Positions 1 through 8,766 of a DNA stretch of 64,000 bases are shown piece after piece. Origin of the DNA: a virus; the IMG/VR virus record IMGVR_UViG_3300007640_000029, positions 1-64,000 of that record, one strand, 5' to 3'. Position numbers and translations under genes: made by a program. The stretch's first letter is position 1, and every line of letters begins with the position of its first letter. Below the pieces are notes generated by a model. It was not told where the DNA came from. It saw only the letters and a program-made list of their open reading frames with translations, and did no database searches.

Positions 1-448
1 ACTATTCTCTAGAATCCTAGCTGGTGCTAACGTAGTAGCTAACAGAGGAAGAAGAGGTCCTGCTAACTTCATCGTTACTAACGCTAACGTTGCAAGTGCA
101 TTGCAAGACATCTCTCAATTCACTTTTGCTCCTTTCTCTAATACGTTGACTCAGAACAACGGTACACTTTACCCTGTAGGTTCGCTTGCTGGTATGACCG
201 TATACGTTGATCAGAACATGAAGTTCAACGATAACAGAGTTCTTATTGGAAGAAAAGGTGGTGACGACGAACCAGGACTTAAGTTCATGCCTTACATGAT
301 GGCTGAGTCTATTCAGACAATCTCTGAAGGTACTATGTCACCTAAAGTAGCAGTTAAGTCACGTTACGCTCTAGTCGAAGCTGGTTTCCACCCAGAAACT
401 ATGTACTTCTGCTTCCACGTTAACGTACCTGCTGGAGGTCTTTCTTAA
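1..448 (+). CDS. Major capsid protein, gp23-like (C-terminal part)
   Basis: The open frame enters from the left edge (first full codon at base 2) and stops at 446-448, so only about 148 C-terminal residues are visible. The segment NRGRRGPANFIVTNANV matches the T4 gp23 region around its RG-rich GNFI motif. It is followed by the capsid-type strand region with FAPF, GSLAGMTVYVDQN and the closing KSRYALVEAGFHPE. This family builds the hexamers of the T4-type head. A strong terminator follows at once, as expected for the most highly expressed late gene. The N-terminus and any prohead-protease cleavage site lie outside the window. Confidence in the family is good; the exact subgroup cannot be told. 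Confidence 0.8.
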   Translation, partial: LFSRILAGANVVANRGRRGPANFIVTNANVASALQDISQFTFAPFSNTLTQNNGTLYPVGSLAGMTVYVDQNMKFNDNRVLIGRKGGDDEPGLKFMPYMMAESIQTISEGTMSPKVAVKSRYALVEAGFHPETMYFCFHVNVPAGGLS

Positions 449-477
449 TCTAAAATAGAATAAGAATCAATACTAAA

Positions 478-504
478 CCCCAGGCTTCGGCCTGGGGTTT
501 TTTT
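478..504 (+). terminator. Rho-independent terminator after the capsid gene
   Basis: Perfect 8-bp stem CCCCAGGC/GCCTGGGG with a UUCG tetraloop closed by C-G, followed by seven T. It lies 30 bases after the capsid stop codon. Confidence 0.92.
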
Positions 505-513
505 ATTTGTGGG

Positions 514-522
514 GATATATAG
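514..522 (+). promoter_or_regulatory. Putative late promoter box GATATATAG
   Basis: GATATATAG sits between the capsid terminator and the start codon at 544, with 21 bases between box and ATG. The same box recurs before ten other starts in the window. It resembles the T4 late promoter TATAAATA in being a single AT-only element near the transcript start. Confidence 0.6.
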
Positions 523-543
523 TATAAATGAGAATATTGCATA

Positions 544-1644
544 ATGCGTAAAATACTTAATCATAAGGATTTCATCTCTCTTCGGGATCTCTCGGAACCT
601 ATAGGTGAAAGCTTGTTGGAGTCCTATTATACCGACTATGCGGAGATTGATATTTCTGAGAAGAAAGCCTTAGATAGTCTTATGAATAATCTCTCTAAAA
701 GCCTTCTCGGCGGATTGTCCAGAATAAATCTTATAGATAACATAAGAAAGGGAGACCTCGATATAAAAAAGGAGATTATCACTAAGAAATATGAGCTAAG
801 AGATGAGCTTGATGCATTGGAGATAAAGAGGAACAAGGCACGTAGTGCAGGAAGTAGAGAAGCCCTGATACAAATCGAGAACGAGATTGATAAGAAGAAA
901 AAGGAATATTCTGCATTTGTCAAGATGAAAAATGCACAAATGAGAAAAGGTGCGGACCTTATGCATAAAGTTATTGACGGCAACGACAGGAGGAAGGAAT
1001 ATTATGAAACCGGTCTTGCTGACGACGAGTATGAACTTTCTAAATTTGAGTATGAAATGGCTAGAAAATCCAGTGAGGACTCAGATGAAATTAAAAAACT
1101 TAAAGCCAAATTTGATGAGGCTTCCAAAAAAGCTGACGAGTTAATCTCCAGGATATCCGCAAGAAAAAGCGCTTCTAGCTCGATAAAGGATTCGGATTTA
1201 TCCGATATAGGAGAACTCAAAAAGATCGTTGGGAATAGAGACGCTGGGGTTTTGATGGATCTAAGGGATAAGACTGCGGAGAGATCTGAAGCACTCAAGG
1301 AAGAATTAGTGGATCTACTTAATTCGATTAAGAAGGAGATATCTATGAAAAATGGCGGGAGTAAAAGAAAAATAAACTCTGCTTTGAGGAAGTCTACCTC
1401 TATTGCTAACGAGATTGATGCTTTGGAGAATCTATACACACTCTACTCTAGTGTTGGTAGAGGGAAAAAATCGATAGATAAAAAGCTTTCTAACACCACT
1501 TCACTGACTGATATTTTCAGTAAGATAAATCTAGCGGTGACTGATGGTAAAGACGCACAATCTGGTTTAACTAAGGAAATTATCGATCTCTCGAACAATC
1601 CTACTGATTCTAAGATAAAGTCTTTAACAAAAAAATTATCCTGA
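544..1644 (+). CDS. Coiled-coil internal head protein candidate
   Basis: 366 aa, very rich in Lys, Glu, Asp, Leu and Ser, with long heptad-like stretches (about residues 75-200 and 225-300), so mainly helical coiled coil. No catalytic motif or membrane segment was seen. The N-terminus has LNHKDFISLRDLSE, which fits the hydrophobic-x-F-x-x-L-x-E tag seen on other proteins of this window and the T4 capsid-targeting plus gp21-cleavage pattern. It is first in a four-gene run after the capsid terminator and a promoter box. The next ATG starts one base after its stop. A scaffold or internal virion protein is inferred from position and composition; I do not recognise the family. Confidence 0.7.
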   Translation: MRKILNHKDFISLRDLSEPIGESLLESYYTDYAEIDISEKKALDSLMNNLSKSLLGGLSRINLIDNIRKGDLDIKKEIITKKYELRDELDALEIKRNKARSAGSREALIQIENEIDKKKKEYSAFVKMKNAQMRKGADLMHKVIDGNDRRKEYYETGLADDEYELSKFEYEMARKSSEDSDEIKKLKAKFDEASKKADELISRISARKSASSSIKDSDLSDIGELKKIVGNRDAGVLMDLRDKTAERSEALKEELVDLLNSIKKEISMKNGGSKRKINSALRKSTSIANEIDALENLYTLYSSVGRGKKSIDKKLSNTTSLTDIFSKINLAVTDGKDAQSGLTKEIIDLSNNPTDSKIKSLTKKLS

Positions 1645-1645
1645 T

Positions 1646-2539
1646 ATGTTGCTAAAATTTTCAGAATGGAGCAGGAACAGCGAGATTAACGAATCTTCCA
1701 ATAAAACGGACAAGATTATAAACTGGCTGAGCTCGAATTTTGGTGGATCTGTTGCTAAAATAAACTCTTTGCTTGCTAAGATAAACAAGATAGAAACCCA
1801 ATATGCTAGGGATTGGAACGAAATCCAAACCGACATAGATGCGCTGCAGATTCAAAGAGCGCAGACCAAGAGCGATCCTGCGGAGGCTAAAAAACTGGAG
1901 AGGCTGATAGATAGAAACAGGAAACTTGTCGGAGCTTTGAATAAAAAGAAGGCCTCGGAGATTTCGAGGGTCGATAAGAAGGTGGAAGAGATAACCGAAG
2001 GAAACCCAAGACTTGTTTCTTATTGGAATTTGAAAAAAACAGAGCTTGAAGCTGAATTAACAGAAAAGCTATATAAACTTGCTAAGCAGCTCACCGACCA
2101 AGATATCGCAGATGAGCTATATGACAAGTATAAGGAAGCTGCTTTAGCGGCGAAAGAGAAGGATGAGAATTTCAGGAAAAAATTCGGCAGACTCGATCTT
2201 GCTAAACCCCTCGAAATTCCAGATCCTAGCACTTCTACAATCTCTAGAGCTAAATTCTCTTTAGATCCTATATTGGCCATGAATGCTGTTCAATTTACAA
2301 AGTATGCACAAGGTCTAGAAAAGAATCAGATTAAAGACCTCATCAAATTCATGACAACAGAAAGGAATGAAAGGTATGCTACTCTAGATACTGAGAAGGA
2401 TAGATTAGTTGGACAGGCTATGAAAAAAGGTCTCGATAAGAGCTCGGTGGATAAGGACCTAAAAGAGTTGAGAGAGATGATGATGGGTCAGATAAGGGAT
2501 TTAAGAACAAAAATTACTATCGCTAGAAGATATGCATAA
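1646..2539 (+). CDS. Coiled-coil protein with N-terminal capsid-targeting-like tag
   Basis: 297 aa, highly charged and helical, with coiled-coil-like segments at about residues 35-150 and 245-290. The N-terminus LLKFSEWSRNSEINES carries the tag F-x-x-W followed by INE, matching the (I/L)-x-E site cut by T4-type prohead proteases. No enzymatic motif was seen. It begins one base after the previous stop and its stop overlaps the next ATG by 8 bases (ATGCATAA), so translation is probably coupled. Likely an internal virion protein delivered with the DNA or left from the prohead core; the specific role is unknown. Confidence 0.7.
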   Translation: MLLKFSEWSRNSEINESSNKTDKIINWLSSNFGGSVAKINSLLAKINKIETQYARDWNEIQTDIDALQIQRAQTKSDPAEAKKLERLIDRNRKLVGALNKKKASEISRVDKKVEEITEGNPRLVSYWNLKKTELEAELTEKLYKLAKQLTDQDIADELYDKYKEAALAAKEKDENFRKKFGRLDLAKPLEIPDPSTSTISRAKFSLDPILAMNAVQFTKYAQGLEKNQIKDLIKFMTTERNERYATLDTEKDRLVGQAMKKGLDKSSVDKDLKELREMMMGQIRDLRTKITIARRYA

Positions 2540-2801
2540 CAATATTAAAAAGCTAAGCGAATTTCACTTGTTCGAAGGTGTTAATGAAGATTTAGTCAAA
2601 GCTAAAGCTGATGTTAACGAAAAACAAGCTGAGATTGCTGAAGAAATAGCAAAACAGAAGGAAGCTACCGATTTGGTAGAAAAAGCTGCGAGTATAAGAA
2701 GACAAGCAACACTCACTGGGCAAATGCCTGCTCTTTTGAATGCATTAGCTAATGCTATGCAAGCTAAAGCCGATTCTGGGGACACAACAAATATTTACTA
2801 A
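2532..2801 (+). CDS. Small helical protein with capsid-targeting-like tag
   Basis: 89 aa. The N-terminal LSEFHLFEGVNED repeats the tag, with L-x-x-F and then VNE. The rest is an Ala/Lys/Glu-rich helix (residues 20-80) with no Cys and no domain I can name. The start overlaps the previous stop in ATGCATAA, and its stop at 2799-2801 lies one base before the next ATG. Small size, tag and position resemble the internal proteins (IPs) of T4, which are cut by the prohead protease and injected. That role is inferred, not shown. Confidence 0.7.
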   Translation: MHNNIKKLSEFHLFEGVNEDLVKAKADVNEKQAEIAEEIAKQKEATDLVEKAASIRRQATLTGQMPALLNALANAMQAKADSGDTTNIY

Positions 2802-2802
2802 G

Positions 2803-5166
2803 ATGGGAAAAGAATATCTAAGATACAATCCGGTAGCTAGAAGCCTTTCTAGCACGTATCTCTCTTTAAACGAGAACCAAAACGTGGAGGATCTTATCAA
2901 GAGAATGGCAGATACTCTTGCTAGTAATTGCAAGAAGATTTGCTTCGATATTGCTTCTGATAAGAATAGAAATCCTGACCAATTCAGGAAAAAAGTTGAT
3001 GAAATGTCTGGTTCTTCCTCTGTTAAAAATCTCATAGCAAAAGCCAAGGATATCTGTAGTGATGTGGATGTTATAGATCCTCATTTTGCTCAGATTAAAC
3101 AGCTTTATTTGGATTCGCTTAGTTCCGTAGGAGAAGCGGTTAAAAGAGCTATAGAGATAGATACTTCCAAGGAAGCTAAATTCATAGACCTTTTCGAGAA
3201 AGCTCTTGCTAGGATGCAAACTGAGATGGATAAGATAGCTAAGGAGAAATCCCTTAATGAGGGACTTGTAATAGGATATGATGGTAGGGTTGATAGGCTT
3301 AGAAAAAATCTCATAGCTCTTATCTGTGATTCTAAAGGTAAGGATGCTAAAAATGGGTACGGAAGAGATTGGCAAAGGCTGTTTTCTCAATTAAAACAGC
3401 GTCTTGACTCCCTATCTTCACGTGACCAAAGGAAAGATCTTGTTGAGATAGAGAAAAAGGTTGACAATCTGTGTAAGGAGTACAACGAATACAAGGTTAA
3501 AGCTGCTGAACAGGTGATGGCAAAAATCCAGAAGGATGACGACCTTTATCAGAAATTCTCGGATGTCCAAGATCTCTTTACTAGTGCTTTGGATGCTGTA
3601 ACTAAAGCATTTACCCAGGAGGGTATCACTGAAATTAAGGTAAGGGAAGAGATGGAGGAAAAAGAATCCAGCATGAATGATAGAGTTTTCCCTTTAAAAA
3701 TGGGTGATAAGGATTCTGATCCTAGGTTAAGAGGTTGCGGAATAATAGAAGCTGTTCAGAAAGCTCTAATAGATGCATATTCTCCGCTGAAGAATGTACT
3801 AGAGCCAAGAGGTGGTGCTGATGGTAAATTTGAAGAAGGAACTTCTGCTGCAGTAAAAGCTATTCAGGGGGCTCTTGATAATAAAAACGTAAACGGGGAA
3901 ATTGATAAATCGCTTCTTGATTCCATATTAAAGCTTGATCAGGTTTCTTCACAGAATAAGGAATCGATAAATGACTGCCTGGACAAGATGAGAAAATCTT
4001 ATGCTAATCTTTCGGAATCATCCGTAATAGACGTAAGATCCTTTATGGGTTTGTTTGAGGACAAGAGATATATTGATCCTGATAGAATATCAGATGAGCT
4101 TAAGAAGTATGAGGAAGAGCTAGAGACCAGTCAGAGCACTGGTATGCCTACTACCTCGGATGTCATGTTAGCCGAGAGACTTGCAAAACTTTTAAGAACA
4201 AAGGGTTATAATAAAAACGCTGAAGCTGAGGATTTCTTGAGGGAAGATAAAACTTTAAAGGGATCTTGTCCTTCGGATTTCATAACATCATGGACTGACG
4301 CGGTGGACAACGATAAAGAGGTTTCGCATTTCGTAATGGTTGGTGATGACGGTAATGTATCTGTCTATCCTACTAAAAGACTTTCAACCAATGTAAATAA
4401 GCCATGTAACTGGAATAGCTATGCTAAAGTGCATGGAAATGATTCAGAAGATGTTGATTCGTTTGGTGATTGGTATACTAGCTACTATAAAAATTTCGCT
4501 GGCGTTGATTCAGATACAAAGTCAAAAGCCATAGGTGATGTGTTTGGTAAAAACGCAGATTATGCAAGTGATGGTCTTAAGGAGATGGAATCCGCGTATA
4601 GAAATTGCTCCGAGTCACTTGAACCGTGTGACAATAATATAAAGAAGGGATATATTCCAACCAATGCCCTCAGCACTATAAAAAGATCTATGGAAGGTGT
4701 GTGCGGGGATTCGATAGATTTGGATACACTAAGTCCTGCTGAGCAAAGGTTCATATACAATTGCGTTGTTTTCCTCGCTCCTCTCATTTCATATGATGGA
4801 AAGAAGGAGGAGTGGAAATGTGCCCTTGATATGGCTCTTGATAAGTATGACGAGGATGCAGAGGGGCTATCCAAAGCTATAATTAAAAATAGTTCCTTTA
4901 GATCTAAATCACCCATGGTAAATGAAGCAATGTGTTCTTTGGTCCCGGTAAAAGAATCCCATTCTAATGCTCATTGTTTGGAATGCATGAATATAAATGG
5001 TGATGTATCGGATGACGATTTCTTAGTTGTGAAAGATACGCTCAAAAAAATCTCCCCTGTGTTGAAAGCAAAGAATAAGCATTTGGATAGGATCTCAATA
5101 GTTGGAATAGATTCAATACCCTCTCATATGAAGGAATCCATCTATATTGTTCCAGGGTCTGCTTAA
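2803..5166 (+). CDS. Large virion-associated protein with a peptidoglycan-binding-like segment
   Basis: 787 aa starting at ATG 2803, one base after the previous stop. A longer reading from 2752 would run deep into the 89-aa gene and is not favoured. The N-terminal half is charged and helical. Residues about 330-380 (GADGKFEEGTSAAVKAIQ and following helices) look like the three-helix peptidoglycan-binding fold whose usual signature is DGxFGxxTxxAVxxFQ. The C-terminal half is globular with scattered Cys (including CLEC near the end) and no family I recognise. LSLNENQ near residue 23-29 could be a late copy of the head tag. Possibly an injected or wall-acting virion protein; no catalytic residues are identified. 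Confidence 0.65.
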   Translation: MGKEYLRYNPVARSLSSTYLSLNENQNVEDLIKRMADTLASNCKKICFDIASDKNRNPDQFRKKVDEMSGSSSVKNLIAKAKDICSDVDVIDPHFAQIKQLYLDSLSSVGEAVKRAIEIDTSKEAKFIDLFEKALARMQTEMDKIAKEKSLNEGLVIGYDGRVDRLRKNLIALICDSKGKDAKNGYGRDWQRLFSQLKQRLDSLSSRDQRKDLVEIEKKVDNLCKEYNEYKVKAAEQVMAKIQKDDDLYQKFSDVQDLFTSALDAVTKAFTQEGITEIKVREEMEEKESSMNDRVFPLKMGDKDSDPRLRGCGIIEAVQKALIDAYSPLKNVLEPRGGADGKFEEGTSAAVKAIQGALDNKNVNGEIDKSLLDSILKLDQVSSQNKESINDCLDKMRKSYANLSESSVIDVRSFMGLFEDKRYIDPDRISDELKKYEEELETSQSTGMPTTSDVMLAERLAKLLRTKGYNKNAEAEDFLREDKTLKGSCPSDFITSWTDAVDNDKEVSHFVMVGDDGNVSVYPTKRLSTNVNKPCNWNSYAKVHGNDSEDVDSFGDWYTSYYKNFAGVDSDTKSKAIGDVFGKNADYASDGLKEMESAYRNCSESLEPCDNNIKKGYIPTNALSTIKRSMEGVCGDSIDLDTLSPAEQRFIYNCVVFLAPLISYDGKKEEWKCALDMALDKYDEDAEGLSKAIIKNSSFRSKSPMVNEAMCSLVPVKESHSNAHCLECMNINGDVSDDDFLVVKDTLKKISPVLKAKNKHLDRISIVGIDSIPSHMKESIYIVPGSA

Positions 5167-5219
5167 TTGCAAGAAACATAGTTCATTCTTCCTGATAGAA
5201 TAGCTACATTCTTTGTAGT

Positions 5220-6146
5220 ATGAGCAAAATATACTTTTTAAGTTTTTGTAATATAAGGGAAGGTGCTACTGAAGAGGAGAGGAAATCTTTGCTAGGTAGC
5301 CTGGGGAACATCAGACTCTTATTAGATCCTTATTTCGATGACCTGTGGATATATGACAGAGAATCACTTAAATCACTTCCAGGGTCAGATAATTTCTGTA
5401 ATCCCTTGGGTGATATCTTAAATCTTAATCCAGGAATCAGTAGTGTAGGATCTGGAGATTTTAAGCCATTCTTGATAGATTACACACTAAAAAATATTGA
5501 GGAGGGATCGATATTAATTTACCATGACTGCAATTTCTCTAAATATCCCCAGTATTGGCAAACCCAATGGGGAAGGATAAAAGAAACATGTGAGTACCTG
5601 TTGGATATAAACGGGTCGGATTTCTTCTCCCCTTTTGAAGCCGACCTCCTTGACGGAAATCCTCCTCTTGTGGGTATGCACGGGAAAAGATATACCTCTG
5701 ATAAGATATTGGACAGCAAGGAGGATAGCGATATTGTTTCAGGGTGCTTTGAGATTGCATCGAGTAGGATGATAGTCCGGAATACTGAAAAATCCAGGGA
5801 GTTCTTTAGGGAGTATAAGAACCTTTGTGAGGATAAGAGCCTTCTGATGAGAAATCCGGATCCTGAACCGTATCAGAACTTCACACACCTTTGTCCAGAG
5901 CAGCATGTTTACAATTGTTTAATTTACAAGTATATCCTGGACGGAAAATTGAATATCAGCTTTCCAACATACTATTTTGTGGACCGTAGATTAATTATAG
6001 AGAAATATGCCCGTTACAGAATAAATCATAAATTGTGGAAATATATGGGTGATAGGAAGATAAAAAGAAAAGAACCAAAAAGCATACCGGATGGTAAGGA
6101 TATTCGAGGGTCCCAGAAATTCAGGGAAGACATTTTTAGCACGTAA
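5220..6146 (+). CDS. Putative glycosyltransferase-like protein
   Basis: 308 aa. It opens with a Rossmann-type strand (KIYFLSFCNI) and has ILIYHDCNFSKYP at residues 98-110. A YHDC block of this kind occurs in uncharacterised sugar-transferase-like proteins of phage and polysaccharide clusters. It is followed by GMHGKRYTSDK and a conserved Trp/Tyr-rich middle. No classical DxD is evident. The C-terminus is strongly basic. A sister enzyme lies at 9211 and a GT2 at 40423. The last 56 bases overlap the next gene in another frame. Sugar transfer to a capsular or virion acceptor is plausible but not proven. Confidence 0.5.
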   Translation: MSKIYFLSFCNIREGATEEERKSLLGSLGNIRLLLDPYFDDLWIYDRESLKSLPGSDNFCNPLGDILNLNPGISSVGSGDFKPFLIDYTLKNIEEGSILIYHDCNFSKYPQYWQTQWGRIKETCEYLLDINGSDFFSPFEADLLDGNPPLVGMHGKRYTSDKILDSKEDSDIVSGCFEIASSRMIVRNTEKSREFFREYKNLCEDKSLLMRNPDPEPYQNFTHLCPEQHVYNCLIYKYILDGKLNISFPTYYFVDRRLIIEKYARYRINHKLWKYMGDRKIKRKEPKSIPDGKDIRGSQKFREDIFST

Positions 6147-6633
6147 ATATGCTTCACATAGCGGACTGAGGATATTTAAGTTCGATTTTGTCGGGTGGTT
6201 CAATAGGTTAGATCTCCCAGACAACGGCGAGATTACTCATTCCTTTGCTTTGGGGAAAGAGCTAATGTTACTCCAGATGAATAGGGAGGGACTTCTCCCT
6301 GACTTTGTCTTAGATCGTGGAATACTCACTGTTCTTACGTGGGGGATTCTTTCTGGAAGGATTACTGAGGAACAAGCCCGATCCCAAATCGAGATGATAG
6401 CGGATCAAGGTCTCTTTAGCAAATGTGAAATAGTATACGTAACTGGAGAAAACCCAGATTCCAGTGACCGGAATAAGGATAACTGGGATTTTAGGGACGG
6501 CGATAATGCTGAATCGGAGATAATGGAAAATTTGAGAGATCTTATAGCAAATCAGCCCTATAATGTCCCAATTAGGTTTATTACTAACAGCTTTGACAAT
6601 AAATCAGTTGAAGCCATAATGAATATAGAATAA
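6091..6633 (+). CDS. P-loop kinase-like NTPase
   Basis: 180 aa. Residues 7-14 are GPRNSGKT, a Walker A loop placed right at the N-terminus as in small nucleotide and nucleoside kinases. Residues 75-77 are DRG after a hydrophobic strand (FVLDRG), the place of the DR(Y/H/G) motif of dNMP-kinase-like enzymes. IVYVTGENPD at about 114-123 is a later strand. The start is fixed because the P-loop needs the ATG at 6091, which forces an unusual 56-base overlap with the upstream gene. The substrate cannot be told: a nucleotide, a nucleoside or a polynucleotide end are all possible. One base separates it from the asparagine synthase gene. Confidence 0.6.
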   Translation: MVRIFEGPRNSGKTFLARKYASHSGLRIFKFDFVGWFNRLDLPDNGEITHSFALGKELMLLQMNREGLLPDFVLDRGILTVLTWGILSGRITEEQARSQIEMIADQGLFSKCEIVYVTGENPDSSDRNKDNWDFRDGDNAESEIMENLRDLIANQPYNVPIRFITNSFDNKSVEAIMNIE

Positions 6634-6634
6634 T

Positions 6635-8029
6635 ATGTGTGGTATATTGCTAACCCAAACTGGGACTGAGGAGAATCTGAATACAATAAAGCATAGAGGT
6701 ATAGAAAGTAAAACCCTAGAGCTGAATGGATGGTATTTGTGTCATCATAGACTCCCAATTCAGACTTCCGATGGTGATACTTGGGATCAACCAAAAGAAG
6801 TCTCTAGAGGCGTCTATATGATGTTCAACGGGGAGATATTTAACTACGATAAGGATAGATTTTCATCGGATACCGAGTACCTGTGTAATCTGTTTAGCCG
6901 ATACTCCGGTGGGTCCTTTGAGATGTTCTGTGCTATGTTCTTACCAGAGATTCAAACTTGGGATGGATTCTGGGCTTTGGTTATATTCGATTCTAACAGC
7001 AATGACGTAATAGCATTTACTGATCCACTGGGCAGAAAACCACTGTATTATAACAATCTGGGTGAAATCTCATCTGAAGTAAAATCACTAGTTAGTGTGA
7101 ATAGTGAGATCGACCTTACCCTCATGAGCGCTATAAGAAAGTGGGGATACAATACGGATAATCGGACCTCATACTCAGAGGTCAAGAGATTTTTACCTAA
7201 TAATATCTACAGCTTCAATTTGGCAAGTCCCGAATTTAAGAATGTCTACTCTAATTATTTCAAGGGATTCGAACATCCAATATATGAGCTCGAGGGATCT
7301 AGCTACGAAGATCATATGGAATGGCTTTGGAGCAAGATGTTTGAATCTGTTGAAAATAGGCTAATATCCAAGGATTACCCTATTTCTCTACTTGTTTCGG
7401 GTGGACTGGATTCATCCATCATTGCTGCTATACTTAAGGAAACTGAATCTGATGTCCGGTGGTTTAGTATAGAGAATAATGAAAGCGAGTACGTTAAAAT
7501 TCTTGCCAGCCATTTGGGAGCTGAGGTTTCATTCTTGGATTATTCTATGGACAGCCACATGAACTCTGAGATATATCGAAAGTGGAATGAAAGTCCGATA
7601 GATCTAGGTTCAGTAATTCCACAATACCACTTATTTGATGCTGTTAAAAAATTTGGTGGGTATAGGATAGTTCTAAGCGGGGATGGGGCCGATGAGCTCT
7701 TTGGAGGATATAAGAGAATTCATGAGTATGATTCTCAGAGATCCGATATTTTCGATGAGCTTAGCTATTATCATCTCCCAAGGCTGGATAAAATGTCTAT
7801 GGCTCATACCCTGGAGCTCAGAAGTCCATTTCTAAATTTGGATATAGTCAGGTTTGCATTATCCATTCCTAAAGAGTGGAGAACGGATAAGAAGATATTG
7901 AAAGATACCTTCGGTCCTCTCCTACCTGAAGCTATTTTAAATAGGGATAAAGCTCCACTAAAAAATCCTCAGATAAAGAAGGATAAGATAGCATATCGAC
8001 ATGGAGCAGTGGATCTGTTTATGGGATAA
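6635..8029 (+). CDS. Asparagine synthase (glutamine-hydrolysing)-like amidotransferase
   Basis: 464 aa with both domains of AsnB. Cys2 follows the initiator Met (MCGI), so the mature protein would expose the class II glutaminase nucleophile. MMFNGEIFNY and DPLGRKPLYY are the expected glutaminase motifs. The synthetase domain has SGGLDSS (residues 255-261, PP-loop), SGDGADELFGGY (348-359) and DKMSMAHTLELRSPFL. Known members transfer glutamine-derived ammonia to an AMP-activated carboxylate. It is somewhat shorter than E. coli AsnB (about 550 aa), mainly at the C-terminus. Next to glycosyltransferases it may amidate a sugar acid or a virion component rather than make free Asn; that target is inferred. 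Confidence 0.9.
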   Translation: MCGILLTQTGTEENLNTIKHRGIESKTLELNGWYLCHHRLPIQTSDGDTWDQPKEVSRGVYMMFNGEIFNYDKDRFSSDTEYLCNLFSRYSGGSFEMFCAMFLPEIQTWDGFWALVIFDSNSNDVIAFTDPLGRKPLYYNNLGEISSEVKSLVSVNSEIDLTLMSAIRKWGYNTDNRTSYSEVKRFLPNNIYSFNLASPEFKNVYSNYFKGFEHPIYELEGSSYEDHMEWLWSKMFESVENRLISKDYPISLLVSGGLDSSIIAAILKETESDVRWFSIENNESEYVKILASHLGAEVSFLDYSMDSHMNSEIYRKWNESPIDLGSVIPQYHLFDAVKKFGGYRIVLSGDGADELFGGYKRIHEYDSQRSDIFDELSYYHLPRLDKMSMAHTLELRSPFLNLDIVRFALSIPKEWRTDKKILKDTFGPLLPEAILNRDKAPLKNPQIKKDKIAYRHGAVDLFMG

Positions 8030-8047
8030 AATAACTCAGTGCGGATA

Positions 8048-8056
8048 GATATATAA
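8048..8056 (+). promoter_or_regulatory. Putative late promoter box GATATATAA
   Basis: GATATATAA in the 42-base gap after the asparagine synthase gene, 15 bases before the ATG at 8072. It is flanked by TGCGGA (8040-8045) and TCCGCA (8067-8072), which could pair in a read-through transcript. Confidence 0.6.
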
Positions 8057-8071
8057 AGAAAAAACTTCCGC

Positions 8072-8737
8072 ATGGATAATGGAATAAAGACCTTTGATGA
8101 GTTTAGGTCGAATCGTGACGTTAACGAATCCGGTATATATGACTACATAACTGGTGCTTTGTCATCTGTTATGACTCCTCTTAGTGACGTATTTAAAGGC
8201 AAGGTAACTGCATATTTGCTGGGTAATCTAGGTATAACCGAAAATTCCATCTTTAGTAAGCTTGTGCAGAACTTCGTTGAGCAGATACCGATCAATGATT
8301 ATTTCACCATACTTTTTAGCGGAAAGACTAGCGCTAGTTATTTAGCCCCCAAAGCTGCCGATGCGACCATGGAATTTCTTACTGAGATGGGACTTGACGG
8401 TATAGCTGAAAAACTAGGTATTGATAAGAACGGATGGATCTATAGAACAATATCTGAAATGTTCAGCAACGAGGTAAGAAGGAATAACTTTAGGGACCAA
8501 CTGGAGGGATTTTACCTGGAGGCTTTTAATGGATTTGAACCTGTTGACAGGGATTCTTTCATTAGAGGATTAAGTCCGACTGACAAGGGGAGTATAGAGA
8601 AAGCAATCAGAACTGATATAGACAGAGAAGGGAATTCTTTGGAGATAGACAAGGGTAATATAGTGGATGACTTTATAGGTGGATTAATCTCCTCAGCTCC
8701 TGCTAACAGAAATAGCTTTGGCTACAATCCAAGTTAA
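8072..8737 (+). CDS. Tagged virion protein candidate, unknown function
   Basis: 221 aa. The N-terminus IKTFDEFRSNRDVNES is the clearest copy of the window's tag: F-x-x-F, then VNE, very close to the T4 internal-protein start MKTYQEFIAE. After the tag come alternating hydrophobic helices (about residues 22-125) without a clear transmembrane span, then an acidic C-terminal third. No catalytic motif was seen. It has its own promoter box upstream. It is probably targeted to the prohead and trimmed after VNE; the function after delivery is unknown. Confidence 0.65.
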   Translation: MDNGIKTFDEFRSNRDVNESGIYDYITGALSSVMTPLSDVFKGKVTAYLLGNLGITENSIFSKLVQNFVEQIPINDYFTILFSGKTSASYLAPKAADATMEFLTEMGLDGIAEKLGIDKNGWIYRTISEMFSNEVRRNNFRDQLEGFYLEAFNGFEPVDRDSFIRGLSPTDKGSIEKAIRTDIDREGNSLEIDKGNIVDDFIGGLISSAPANRNSFGYNPS

Positions 8738-8766
8738 ATTAACCAGGAAAAAGAAAATTACAGAAC

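Noticed and set aside
1002-1439. 145-codon open frame on the minus strand inside the first coiled-coil gene
   Set aside because: It is Ser/Leu/Phe-rich, the usual antisense image of a Lys/Glu-rich coiled coil, and has no promoter box or leader of its own.
5204-5218. Small inverted repeat CTACA-TTCTT-TGTAG just before the start at 5220
   Set aside because: Only five pairs and no T-run, so it is not a terminator; a weak leader hairpin is possible but could easily be chance.
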